A stretch of DNA of 64,000 nt from SG8-41 sp035649495 (lineage in GTDB: Bacteria > Pseudomonadota > Gammaproteobacteria > Burkholderiales > SG8-41): assembly GCA_035649495.1 (NCBI GenBank), contig DASRJL010000020.1:6240-70239 (forward strand), in the 5' to 3' direction. Below are positions 51,063 through 58,419 of this stretch, piece by piece. The notes beneath the pieces were generated by a model. The model was not told the origin of the DNA. It did no database searches and saw only the letters and a program-made list of their open reading frames with translations. Positions within the stretch are counted from its first letter, which is position 1. Each line of letters begins with the position of its first letter. Position numbers and translations under genes: made by a program.

Positions 51063-51842
51063 ATGAAGCTGCCCCTGTACCAGGTAGATGCATTCACGAG
51101 CACGCTTTTCGGCGGCAACCCCGCGGCCGTGGTGCCGCTGACGGAATGGCTGCCGGACGATGTGCTCGCGGCGATCGCCGCCGAGAACAACCTGTCGGAG
51201 ACGGCATTCGTCCTGCCGCAGGCCGATCCCGCGCCGCTGCGCTGGTTCACACCGGCCGTCGAGGTGGACCTGTGCGGGCATGCGACGCTCGCCACCGCTC
51301 ATATCCTGTTCCGCCACCTGCTCCCCGGGCGCGACCGGCTGGCCTTCTCGACCCGCAGCGGCACGCTCAGCGTCACGCGCACAGGCGAGCTGCTCAGCAT
51401 GGATTTCCCGTCGCGCCCGGCGAGCGAGGTCGACATCACCGATGAACTCGTGGCCGCGCTGGGCCGCCGGCCGGTAAAGGCGTACCGCGCGCGCGATCTC
51501 ATGGCAGTGTTCGATTCGGAGTCCGACGTGCGGGACCTCCGGCCGGATTTCCAGCGCGTGGCGGCGCTCGATGCGTTCGCCGTGATCGTGACCGCGCCGG
51601 GAAAGGAAGTGGATTTCGTGTCCCGCTTTTTCGCTCCCGCGAAGGGCATACCCGAGGACCCGGTCACCGGCTCCGCGCACTGCACGCTCATACCGTACTG
51701 GGCGGCGCGGCGCGGCAAGACGCAACTCACGGCGCGGCAGCTGTCGCGCCGCGGCGGCGAGCTCTATTGCACACTGCGCGGCGACCGGGTCGACATTGCC
51801 GGCCGCGCGGTGGAGTACCTGAAAGGAGAGATCACTGTTTGA
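51063..51842 (+). CDS. PhzF-family isomerase/epimerase
   Basis: A 259-residue protein with the PhzF fold. DAFTSTLFGGNPAAVV opens it; Glu46 (LSETAFV) is the catalytic acid and DLCGHATLATAH follows. The C-terminal half has GIPEDPVTGSAHCTLIPYW. Substrate unknown; phenazine genes are not present. It is divergent from the cyclase operon. Confidence 0.92.
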   Translation: MKLPLYQVDAFTSTLFGGNPAAVVPLTEWLPDDVLAAIAAENNLSETAFVLPQADPAPLRWFTPAVEVDLCGHATLATAHILFRHLLPGRDRLAFSTRSGTLSVTRTGELLSMDFPSRPASEVDITDELVAALGRRPVKAYRARDLMAVFDSESDVRDLRPDFQRVAALDAFAVIVTAPGKEVDFVSRFFAPAKGIPEDPVTGSAHCTLIPYWAARRGKTQLTARQLSRRGGELYCTLRGDRVDIAGRAVEYLKGEITV

Positions 51843-51850
51843 TGAAGCGT

Positions 51851-51893
51851 GGCCGGTGACCGGTGACCAGGGACCAGTCTCCAGCCCCTGCGG
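51851..51893. repeat. GGTGACC/GGGACCA heptamer array
   Basis: GGTGACC, GGTGACC, AGGGACC, AGTCTCC units lie in the convergent gap between PhzF and the Gfo/Idh gene. Confidence 0.8.
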
Positions 51894-52976
51894 TTAGCCT
51901 GCCAATGGCAGACGTACAGGCTTGCCGCTGGCCAGCGAATGCTCGATGGCAAGAGTCCCTTCGAGCGCGGCGCGCGCCTCGCGCGCGGTGGCGAGGACGC
52001 AGGGCTTGCCCATGGAGAGATGATCCAGCCAGGCGCGCGTCTCGTTGGCGATCGGGCCCCAGAACTCTCCGAGCGCCCAGTCTCCCGGCGTGCCGCTCTG
52101 GAGGAAGACCATGTTCACTTCCTGGTCGGGCAGGTACACGTGCGGAATGCCCTTCTCGGTGTACATCAGCTGGTCCGTGTGGTCGTCGTCGAGGATGATG
52201 ACGCCCTCGGTGCCCAGGATCTCGACCCGCGCCGCGTGGCCGCGCGCCGGGTATTTCTCGGGCAGCGCGTAGCTGATGCCCAGATTCACGACCGTCCCGT
52301 CGGCATACGTGAACACCGCCCAGTCGACGTCGTTCGCCTCGAACCCCGCCCGGGAGAGCACGCCCTTCTGTCCCCGCGCGTAGACCTCCGCGAGCTGCGT
52401 GCCGCCGAGGAGCCAGCCCATCAGGTCGACGTAGTAGGTCAGCGCGTCCACAACGGGCGTCGCGTGCCGGTCGCGGTTCAGCACGGCCATGCCCTGGGAA
52501 CGCGAGTTGTAGACGCGCGCCGCACCGCCGACGATGGTGCCGACGCGGCCCTGCAAAATCTGCTCCTTCGCGATGAGATAGCGCTCCTTGTAGCGCCGGC
52601 TGTATCCCACCCGCACGCTGGCGCCGGCCTTCTCGACCGCGTGGATCACCCGGTCCGCGTCCGCGAGCGTCAAGGCGATCGGCTTTTCGACCAGGACGGG
52701 CTTCCCCAGCTCGATAGCCTTCAGCATGGGCGCGAGGTGCTCGCCTTCGCTGGTGGAAACGATGACGGCGTTGACTTCGGGGCGGGAGATGATCTCGGTG
52801 TTGTTGCCGGAATGAAACTGGGCGCCCGTTTTCTGCGCGAGGTCGCTCGCCTTCGCGGGGTCGGCGTCGGAAACCGCTATGAAGCGCACTGCGGGATGTC
52901 CCGCGGCGAGTCGCGCCCTCAGCGTGCCGATGCGGCCCGAGCCGACGATGGCGAGTCCCAGATCCTTGCGTTGAAT
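51894..52976 (-). CDS. Gfo/Idh/MocA-family oxidoreductase with no canonical start codon
   Basis: A 360-residue NAD(P)-dependent oxidoreductase. The Rossmann motif LAIVGSGRIGTLRARLA lies upstream of the first available GTG (52889), so translation must begin earlier. The only well-placed codon is ATT at 52976, with GGGAGG five nt upstream; homologues would have ATG near this position. EKPIALTLADADR and the RYKERYLIAKEQILQGRVG segment follow. It is third in the PanE-TctC-Gfo/Idh run. Confidence 0.85.
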   Translation of the reverse strand: MQRKDLGLAIVGSGRIGTLRARLAAGHPAVRFIAVSDADPAKASDLAQKTGAQFHSGNNTEIISRPEVNAVIVSTSEGEHLAPMLKAIELGKPVLVEKPIALTLADADRVIHAVEKAGASVRVGYSRRYKERYLIAKEQILQGRVGTIVGGAARVYNSRSQGMAVLNRDRHATPVVDALTYYVDLMGWLLGGTQLAEVYARGQKGVLSRAGFEANDVDWAVFTYADGTVVNLGISYALPEKYPARGHAARVEILGTEGVIILDDDHTDQLMYTEKGIPHVYLPDQEVNMVFLQSGTPGDWALGEFWGPIANETRAWLDHLSMGKPCVLATAREARAALEGTLAIEHSLASGKPVRLPLAG

Positions 52977-53045
52977 GGCCGCCTCCCTTTGCGAAGCGCC
53001 ATTCTAGCTGCTTCGCACCAGGGCGTGATCGCGTTCAGTTCGCGC

Positions 53046-54065
53046 TCAGTTCGCAATGAGTCCGGCGGATTTCGCCAGTTGCGTCCACTTCGTGATCTCC
53101 CGGGCGAGAAACTCGCCGAGTTCCTTCGGCGTCGTGCCCAGCGGCTCCAGCCCTTCCGCCGTCATGCGAATGCGCATGTCCTGCGTCTGCGAGACCGCGG
53201 CTGCCTCCCGGTGCAGCAGGTCGATGAGCGGCTTGGGCAGCCGGGACGGACCGAAGAGCCCGTACCACGCGACGGATTCGTAGCCGGGAACGCCCGATTC
53301 GGAGACGGTCGGCAGATCGGGCAGCGGCGGAAAGCGTTTCTCGCCCGTCACGGCGATCGCGCGCAGCCTGCCGCCGCGGACGAGCGGCAGCGCCCCCGCC
53401 ATGCCGGCGAAGCTCACCTCCGACTCTCCCGTCGCCACCGCGATCATGGAAGCCGGCGCGCCCTTGTACGCGACGTGCTGCATGTTTACTTTCGCCATGG
53501 CCTTGAACAACTCGCCCGAGACATGGGTCGAGGTGGCGACGCCGGAGGAGGAATAGTTGATCTTGCCGGGCCGGGCGCGGGCGGCTGCGATCAGGTCGCC
53601 TATGCTCTTTATGGGATTGCTGGCCCCCACGACCACGATGTTGGGACTTACCGTCAGGAGAGAAACGGGAGCCAGATCGCGGCGCGTGTCGAACGGCAGC
53701 TTTGCGATGAGCGCCGGGTTGGTTCCGATTGCCGTGTGAGCCACGAAAAGCGTGTAGCCGTCGGGCTGGGCGCGCGCCGTCAGCTCGGTCGCGATCACGC
53801 CTCCGGCGCCGCCCCGGTTGTCGACCACGAACTGCACACCCAAACGCTCGCCGAGCCTTTGGCCGTATATCCGTGCGGTGGTATCCGCATTGCCCCCGGG
53901 AGGCTGGCCGACGATGAGGCGGACGGGCCGGGACGGATACTGCTGCGCAATCACCGCCGTGCTCAGGAGAAGCAGGAGCAGCGCGGAGAGAAGAAAGGAT
54001 GAGGCATGAACGTGGAAGGATGACTCGAACGCTACGCTCGAACCTCGAAACAGGTCATCCTTCAT
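53046..54065 (-). CDS. Bug/TctC solute-binding protein with repeat-derived N-terminus
   Basis: A 339-residue periplasmic binding protein. Its first 28 residues (MKDDLFRGSSVAFESSFHV to ASSFLL) are encoded by the AGGATGA-type heptamer array and its core; then a leucine-rich core leads to AVIAQQYPSRPVRLIVG. No other start exists before the hydrophobic stretch, so the array itself provides the ATG. The mature domain is standard (VDNRGGAGGVIATELTARAQPDGYT). Confidence 0.9.
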   Translation of the reverse strand: MKDDLFRGSSVAFESSFHVHASSFLLSALLLLLLSTAVIAQQYPSRPVRLIVGQPPGGNADTTARIYGQRLGERLGVQFVVDNRGGAGGVIATELTARAQPDGYTLFVAHTAIGTNPALIAKLPFDTRRDLAPVSLLTVSPNIVVVGASNPIKSIGDLIAAARARPGKINYSSSGVATSTHVSGELFKAMAKVNMQHVAYKGAPASMIAVATGESEVSFAGMAGALPLVRGGRLRAIAVTGEKRFPPLPDLPTVSESGVPGYESVAWYGLFGPSRLPKPLIDLLHREAAAVSQTQDMRIRMTAEGLEPLGTTPKELGEFLAREITKWTQLAKSAGLIAN

Positions 54066-54108
54066 CGTTCTGCCTTCATCCTTCTGCCTTCATCCTTCTG
54101 CGTCATGC
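53987..54108. repeat. Inverted AGGATGA/TCATCCT heptamer element
   Basis: The left arm (53987-54033) has AAGGATGA units and is nearly identical to 40191-40223. The right arm (54053-54108) has TCATCCTTC and TGCCTTCATCCT units. The core contains CGAACGCTACGCTCG. The element spans the start of a TctC gene and the gap to PanE. Confidence 0.88.
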
Positions 54109-54128
54109 TCCGTCCGCCGTCTGCATTC

Positions 54129-55181
54129 CTAGTCCGGTATCCCGTCCACGAGCGACGGTGACGGCTTGAGCTCGCCGCGGTCGATGCGCCGCACGAGCTC
54201 GGTTACCGCGGCGTGCGTAGGCGCAGGCACGCCCGCCGTCACCGCCCGTGCCGCCACCAGCCCGTTGGTATAGTCGATCTCCGAACGCCTGCCGCGCTCG
54301 ACATCGCGGCCGACAGAGGATCGAGACGGCGCGGTCAGCGTTGACACGTACGACGCGAGTCCCTCGTCGACCTGCCGCTGTCCCCCGCTGTCGCCCTGCG
54401 CCGCGGCAACCCACGCGTCCGGCGCGACTCTCAGGATGCGCCCAAGTTGGAAGCCCTGCGCCCGCCCGACCACCACGGCCTCGGCGGCGAGCTTGAGGCC
54501 GAGCCGGTGCATCCTCCCGCGCTCGACGAATACGCTGAAGTTATCGAGGCCGGTGGCGCCGAGCAGCCCGTGCGTGACTGCGTTAGCCGAGAGCTTGGTC
54601 CAGCGCTCTCCCCACAGATTGGTCGTCACGGTCGCCGCGTCCACGGCGCCGAGTATGCCGGCCAGCTCCTGCGCGCGCGGGGTCACACCGCCGTGCGTTT
54701 CGCCGACGTAGAAAACCATCCGTTCGGAGCCGCCGGGCTGCCGATAGCGCGAGATGCGCCCGGGCGCGGTCAGATTGACGCTGATGGTGCTGGCGATACA
54801 GCCGACCGTCCTGCCCCAGCCCACCACGCCGGCGATTGCCTCCTCGTTGATGCTGTTCTGCAGCGAGACCACGTAGCCGGTGGGCGCGAGATACTGCTTC
54901 ACCAGCGCCGCCGCCCAGGCCGTGTCGTAGGACTTGGTGGAGATGATGGCGATATCGACGGGCTTGCGCGAGAAGCCCTGCACCTCGGTGAGGTGCAACG
55001 CCCGGACGCGCACCGTGTGCTCGCCTTGCGCCTCGCTCAGGCGCAGCCCCCGCTCACGGATGGCGTCGACGTGCTCCGGCCATGGATCGACGAGCGACAC
55101 GTCCTCTCCCGCGAGCGCAAGACGCCCGCCCGTGTAGCCGCCGACCGCGCCGGCGCCGATGATCGCGATATGTTTGCCCAT
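54129..55181 (-). CDS. Ketopantoate-reductase (PanE/ApbA) family protein
   Basis: A 350-residue oxidoreductase. The Rossmann motif is AIIGAGAVGGYTGGRLA (residues 5-21); SLQNSINEEA and KLSANAVTHGLLGATG mark the ApbA family. It is longer than E. coli PanE (303) and could reduce another 2-oxo acid. It heads the PanE-TctC-Gfo/Idh run. GGAGG lies very close to the ATG at 55181. Confidence 0.88.
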   Translation of the reverse strand: MGKHIAIIGAGAVGGYTGGRLALAGEDVSLVDPWPEHVDAIRERGLRLSEAQGEHTVRVRALHLTEVQGFSRKPVDIAIISTKSYDTAWAAALVKQYLAPTGYVVSLQNSINEEAIAGVVGWGRTVGCIASTISVNLTAPGRISRYRQPGGSERMVFYVGETHGGVTPRAQELAGILGAVDAATVTTNLWGERWTKLSANAVTHGLLGATGLDNFSVFVERGRMHRLGLKLAAEAVVVGRAQGFQLGRILRVAPDAWVAAAQGDSGGQRQVDEGLASYVSTLTAPSRSSVGRDVERGRRSEIDYTNGLVAARAVTAGVPAPTHAAVTELVRRIDRGELKPSPSLVDGIPD

Positions 55182-55241
55182 TGCCTCCCCGCACGTTGCG
55201 GAGGAGTCTAACGTGCACGTGCCTAGCTGAACAGTAAGTGC

Positions 55242-55270
55242 GTGATTCGTGATTGGCGATTGGTGATTGG
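55242..55270. repeat. Left GTGATTG array, inverted arm of the S23 cassette
   Basis: GTGATTC, GTGATTG, GCGATTG, GTGATTG. Bases 55248-55270 are a perfect 23-nt inverted match to 55677-55699. The S23 stop codon (55275-55273) is 2 nt away. Confidence 0.92.
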
Positions 55271-55272
55271 TC

Positions 55273-55636
55273 CTATTCGTCGGCGCGAAGCGCTTTGCGC
55301 AGACCGCGCACCAGCTTGCTGACCCGCGTTGCCTGTCCAACGCTTTGCGCGTCCGGCTTGAGGTATCGCAGGCGAATCGCGATTTGCAGTTGTGTTTGGA
55401 GCTCCGCCAACGAGCCGCACGATATCCCAAGAAACTGGTGAAATTCCTTTTCGGGAGTTCCTTGCAGATCCTTCGGCCAAGTTGGACGGAATAGACACGG
55501 CGGCGCGCCGGATCTGAGCCGTCAGACCAAATACCTCCCGACGGGGAAATCTCTCCGTATCTCGATACACTGCCTCGACAAGGTTCATCGCCTCCTGCCA
55601 TGCAATCAAGTCATAATGAGCATTGGGAAACGACAT
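55273..55636 (-). pseudogene. Four-helix-bundle S23/IVS-family protein, frameshifted
   Basis: The first 59 residues (HYDLIAWQEAMNLVEAVYR, GLTAQIRRAAVSIPSNLAEGSA) are typical of the S23 ribosomal-protein/IVS family. At 55453-55455 (CCC on the minus strand) the frame must shift by +1 to restore EKEFHQFLGISCGSLAELQ and the rest. The restored protein is 120 residues, the normal size. Without the shift the ORF ends differently. The gene is bracketed by perfect inverted arrays. The fold is shared with Avd of diversity-generating retroelements, and functions of free-standing copies are not known. Confidence 0.9.
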
Positions 55637-55676
55637 ACCGACCTACAACGCATCAGGCATCAACAGGTTTACAGGC

Positions 55677-55699
55677 CCAATCACCAATCGCCAATCACG
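55677..55699. repeat. Right AATCACC array, inverted arm of the S23 cassette
   Basis: AATCACC, AATCGCC, AATCACG, a perfect reverse complement of 55248-55270. It lies 40 nt beyond the S23 start and 19 nt before the CMD ATG. Confidence 0.92.
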
Positions 55700-55718
55700 C
55701 CGTTCCAGAAAGGAAGCA

Positions 55719-56105
55719 ATGGACACAGAGCGTTTCGAAAAGGGGCTGAAGCTTCGACGCGAAGTGCTGGGCGACCGGTACGTCGACACCGCGGCGAAGA
55801 ACACGACGGATTTCAACCGCCCGTTCCAGGAGTTCATCACCGAAAGCGTATGGGGCAACATCTGGAGCCGGCCCGGGCTCGACCGGCGGACGCGCGCGCT
55901 GATCAACATCGGGATGCTGACCGCCATGGGCCGCACGGAGGAAGTGAAGATCTACCTGCGCGCCGCGCCGAACATCGGCGTCACGCGCGAGGACGTGCGC
56001 GAGGTCCTGATGCAGACCGCGATCTACTGCGGCGTGCCCGCCGCGCTCGACAGCTTCAGGGCAGCGCAGGAGGTTTTCAGGGAGCAGGACGCCGGGAGCA
56101 AGTGA
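55719..56105 (+). CDS. Carboxymuconolactone decarboxylase family protein
   Basis: A 128-residue AhpD-like protein resembling 4-carboxymuconolactone decarboxylase (PcaC). The signature is NIWSRPGLDRRTRALINIGML and the GVTREDVREVLMQTAIYCGVPAA helix. It would decarboxylate 4-carboxymuconolactone in the protocatechuate branch of beta-ketoadipate. AAAGGAAG precedes the ATG at 55719. Its upstream region is occupied by the S23 cassette. Confidence 0.92.
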   Translation: MDTERFEKGLKLRREVLGDRYVDTAAKNTTDFNRPFQEFITESVWGNIWSRPGLDRRTRALINIGMLTAMGRTEEVKIYLRAAPNIGVTREDVREVLMQTAIYCGVPAALDSFRAAQEVFREQDAGSK

Positions 56106-56117
56106 GAGAAGATCCTG

Positions 56118-56434
56118 ATGCCGCTGTTCCATAGCTCTTCCGACCTGGACATGCACTACGAGATCGACGATTTCACCGACCCGTGGACCACGCCGGAAAC
56201 CATATTGATGGTCACGGCAACCGCGAGAGCGGTGCGGCGTGGTACGGCTGGGTGCCGACGCTCGCGCGCCGCTACCGCGTGGTGCGTCCCGACACGCGCG
56301 GCTTCGGGAAATCCACGCCCATGCCGCGCGATTTTCCGTGGACGCTGGATCGGGGATTCCTACCCGTCGCCGTCACCGACACAGAGACATGCGCGCGGGC
56401 GACGCTGAACTTCATCGCCGAAAACGGCGGTTGA
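56118..56434 (+). pseudogene. Alpha/beta hydrolase remnant, frameshifted and truncated
   Basis: The first 30 residues (MPLFHSSSDLDMHYEIDDF) are in one frame. After about 56213 the frame shifts to HGNRESGAAWYGWVPTLAR and RPDTRGFGKSTPMPRDFPW, the oxyanion and lid region of a hydrolase. A one-base deletion near ATGGTCAC explains it. The C-terminal half including the Ser/Asp/His triad is missing and a stop occurs at 56434. It directly follows the CMD gene and probably was its partner. Confidence 0.85.
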
Positions 56435-56468
56435 GCGGTCGCTCGCGACATTCGCGTAGGATGACCGA

Positions 56469-57509
56469 ATGAAGATCCTCGGCGATTCCGTTGAAGCCAT
56501 CGGGCACACACCCCTGATCAAACTCACGCGGGCCTCGGAGCTGACGGGATGCACGATCCTCGGCAAGGCCGAGTTCATGAACCCGGGCCAGTCGGTGAAG
56601 GACCGGCCGGGCCGGCAGATGATCCTGGAGGCCGAGAAGCGGAGGGAGATCGAGCCCGGCGGCCTGGTGGTCGAGGCGACGGCGGGCAACACCGGCATCG
56701 GCCTCGCACTGGTGGCCAACGCGCGCGGCTATCGCACGCTGATCGTCATCCCCGAAACGCAGAGCCGCGAGAAGAAAGACGTCCTGCGCCTCTACGGTGC
56801 GCAGCTGATGGAAGTGCCGGCGGCTCCCTACGCCAACCCCAACAACTATCAGCACATCGGCCGGCGCACCGCCGAAGCCTTGCGCAAGAGCGAGCCGCAC
56901 GGGGTCTTCTTCGCCGACCAGTGGAACAACCTCGATAACCGCAAGGCCCACTACATTTCCACCGGGCCGGAAATCTGGGAACAGACCGGTGGCAAGGTCG
57001 ACGGCTTTATCTGCTCCATAGGGACCGGCGGCACGGTCGCCGGGGTTTCCGAGTACCTGCGCGAACGGAAGAAAGACATCGCCATCGGCATCGCCGATCC
57101 AAGCGGCGCCGCCATGTACGACCTGTTCTCACGCGGCGAAGCCAAGGCCTCTCCCGGCAACTCGATCACCGAAGGCATAGGGCTCGGCCGCGTCACGCCC
57201 ATCATCAAGGACCTCAAGGTGGACAAGCCCTACCTGATTCCGGACGATGAGGCGCTCGCAGTGATCTTCGATCTCCTGGAGCACGAGGGTCTGTGCGTGG
57301 GCGGCTCGACCGGCATCAACGTCGCAGGCGCGATCCGGCTCGCAAGAGACCTCGGAGCCGGCCACACGATCGTGACGATCCTCGCCGACTACGGCACGCG
57401 CTACCAGTCGAAGCTTTTCAACCCGGAATTTCTTAGGAGCAAGGGATTACCAGTACCGGATTGGTTAGAGCGGAAATTGGAGCTGCCCGACGTTTTTCAG
57501 AAGGCGTGA
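56469..57509 (+). CDS. PLP-dependent cysteine synthase family protein
   Basis: A 346-residue fold-type II PLP enzyme. The PLP lysine is Lys44 (NPGQSVKDRPGRQ); TAGNTGIGLALVA and GTGGTVAGVSEYLRE bind PLP and phosphate. It resembles CysK/cystathionine beta-synthase catalytic domains, with no C-terminal CBS domain. It probably makes cysteine from O-acetylserine, but other substrates are possible. The 242-nt gap after it holds only a short ACAGATAAACACAG remnant. Confidence 0.9.
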   Translation: MKILGDSVEAIGHTPLIKLTRASELTGCTILGKAEFMNPGQSVKDRPGRQMILEAEKRREIEPGGLVVEATAGNTGIGLALVANARGYRTLIVIPETQSREKKDVLRLYGAQLMEVPAAPYANPNNYQHIGRRTAEALRKSEPHGVFFADQWNNLDNRKAHYISTGPEIWEQTGGKVDGFICSIGTGGTVAGVSEYLRERKKDIAIGIADPSGAAMYDLFSRGEAKASPGNSITEGIGLGRVTPIIKDLKVDKPYLIPDDEALAVIFDLLEHEGLCVGGSTGINVAGAIRLARDLGAGHTIVTILADYGTRYQSKLFNPEFLRSKGLPVPDWLERKLELPDVFQKA

Positions 57510-57751
57510 CTAAAACCCATCTCAATATCAAGACGAAAACAACAGATAAACACAGAGCGCGCTGGTGGATGTCTGACTTTGCCTCCGCGATCTCACACAT
57601 GCTTGAAAGCGCGCAGGTCGGATAGCTTTCCTCAAAAAATCCCTCCTACAACCCGTTGCTCCGTAGGCACCCCGCTCGGGCAGGAGGGGAAGTCCTCGCG
57701 CCTTCCCATTGTTCTTCGGCGCCTAACGGTATGTCTCTATCGTTTCTTAGT

Positions 57752-58306
57752 TCATTTTCGCGAGACGAACGGGTTTCCGCGCACATAAAAACGCAATAGT
57801 CGCTTCGCCCAATGCCCCGCATAGTCCACCCCGATCCGCGGACGCTTGACGATGGCCGGGCGCTCGAGGGCGCCGTCGTCGGCAATGTAGAAGCTGGTGC
57901 TCAGGAGGTCGTGCCCGTTCATCCGCTTGTCTATCCCCATCGCCTTGCATAGCAGTCCCGGGCCCTGGGTGCGACCTTCGACGTTCCGCACCGGCTCGAG
58001 CGCCCGCAGCAGCACCGCGGAGGCCGTGCCCTCAGCCTGCGTGACAACGTTCACGCAGTTGTACATGCCGTAGATGAGATAAACGTAGGCGTGCCCGGGC
58101 GGACCGAACATCACCTGGGTGCGCGCGGTCCGTCCTCTCGCCGAATGCGCGGCCAGGTCGTGCGGCCCGAGATACGCCTCGACCTCGACGATGCGCGCGA
58201 CGCGCGCCACGCCGCCGGCTCGATGGACGAGGAGCTTGCCGAGCAGCTCGCGGGCGACCTGGACGGTGTCGCGGTCGTAGAACTCGCGGGGGAGTCTGCG
58301 CAGCAT
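57752..58306 (-). CDS. DNA-3-methyladenine glycosylase (AAG/MPG type)
   Basis: A 184-residue base-excision repair glycosylase. Family segments are VARELLGKLLV, IVEVEAYLGPHDLAAHS (catalytic Glu) and MFGPPGHAYVYLIYGMYNCVNVV; the C-terminus has RIGVDYAGHWAKRLLRFYV. The ATG at 58306 gives MLRRLPREFY; a TTG at 58318 is possible. It removes alkylated purines from DNA. Confidence 0.93.
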   Translation of the reverse strand: MLRRLPREFYDRDTVQVARELLGKLLVHRAGGVARVARIVEVEAYLGPHDLAAHSARGRTARTQVMFGPPGHAYVYLIYGMYNCVNVVTQAEGTASAVLLRALEPVRNVEGRTQGPGLLCKAMGIDKRMNGHDLLSTSFYIADDGALERPAIVKRPRIGVDYAGHWAKRLLRFYVRGNPFVSRK

Positions 58307-58321
58307 GTGATGACGCAACTA

Positions 58322-58419
58322 CCAAGCCACAAATCCCAAATCACAAGCAAGCATCAAGCACCAAATCCCAACTCACAAGCGCGTTTGGAGTTTGATGCTT
58401 GAGCCTTGGTGCTTGAAGT
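58322..58419. repeat. Inverted TCAAGCACCAAAT arrays
   Basis: The left arm (58322-58380) has ACAAATCCC, AAATCAC and CATCAAGCACC units. The right arm (58384-58419) has the complement (TTTGATGCTTGAG, TTGGTGCTTGAAG). The right arm touches the CaiB stop. Confidence 0.85.

Noticed and set aside
54055..54129. AAG/TCC-rich stretch as an intrinsic terminator of PanE
   Set aside because: It is a heptamer array on the wrong side for a terminator, without a GC stem and T run.
55223..55699. An IVS within a 23S rRNA gene
   Set aside because: The S23-family gene is free-standing between protein-coding genes; no rRNA sequence surrounds it.
55248..55699. A complete diversity-generating retroelement
   Set aside because: Only an Avd-fold gene is seen. 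There is no reverse transcriptase and no template/variable repeat pair with adenine-specific changes in the window.
57510..57751. Small gene in the gap after the cysteine synthase
   Set aside because: No frame has a start with a ribosome binding site and a plausible protein; only a short repeat remnant is visible.
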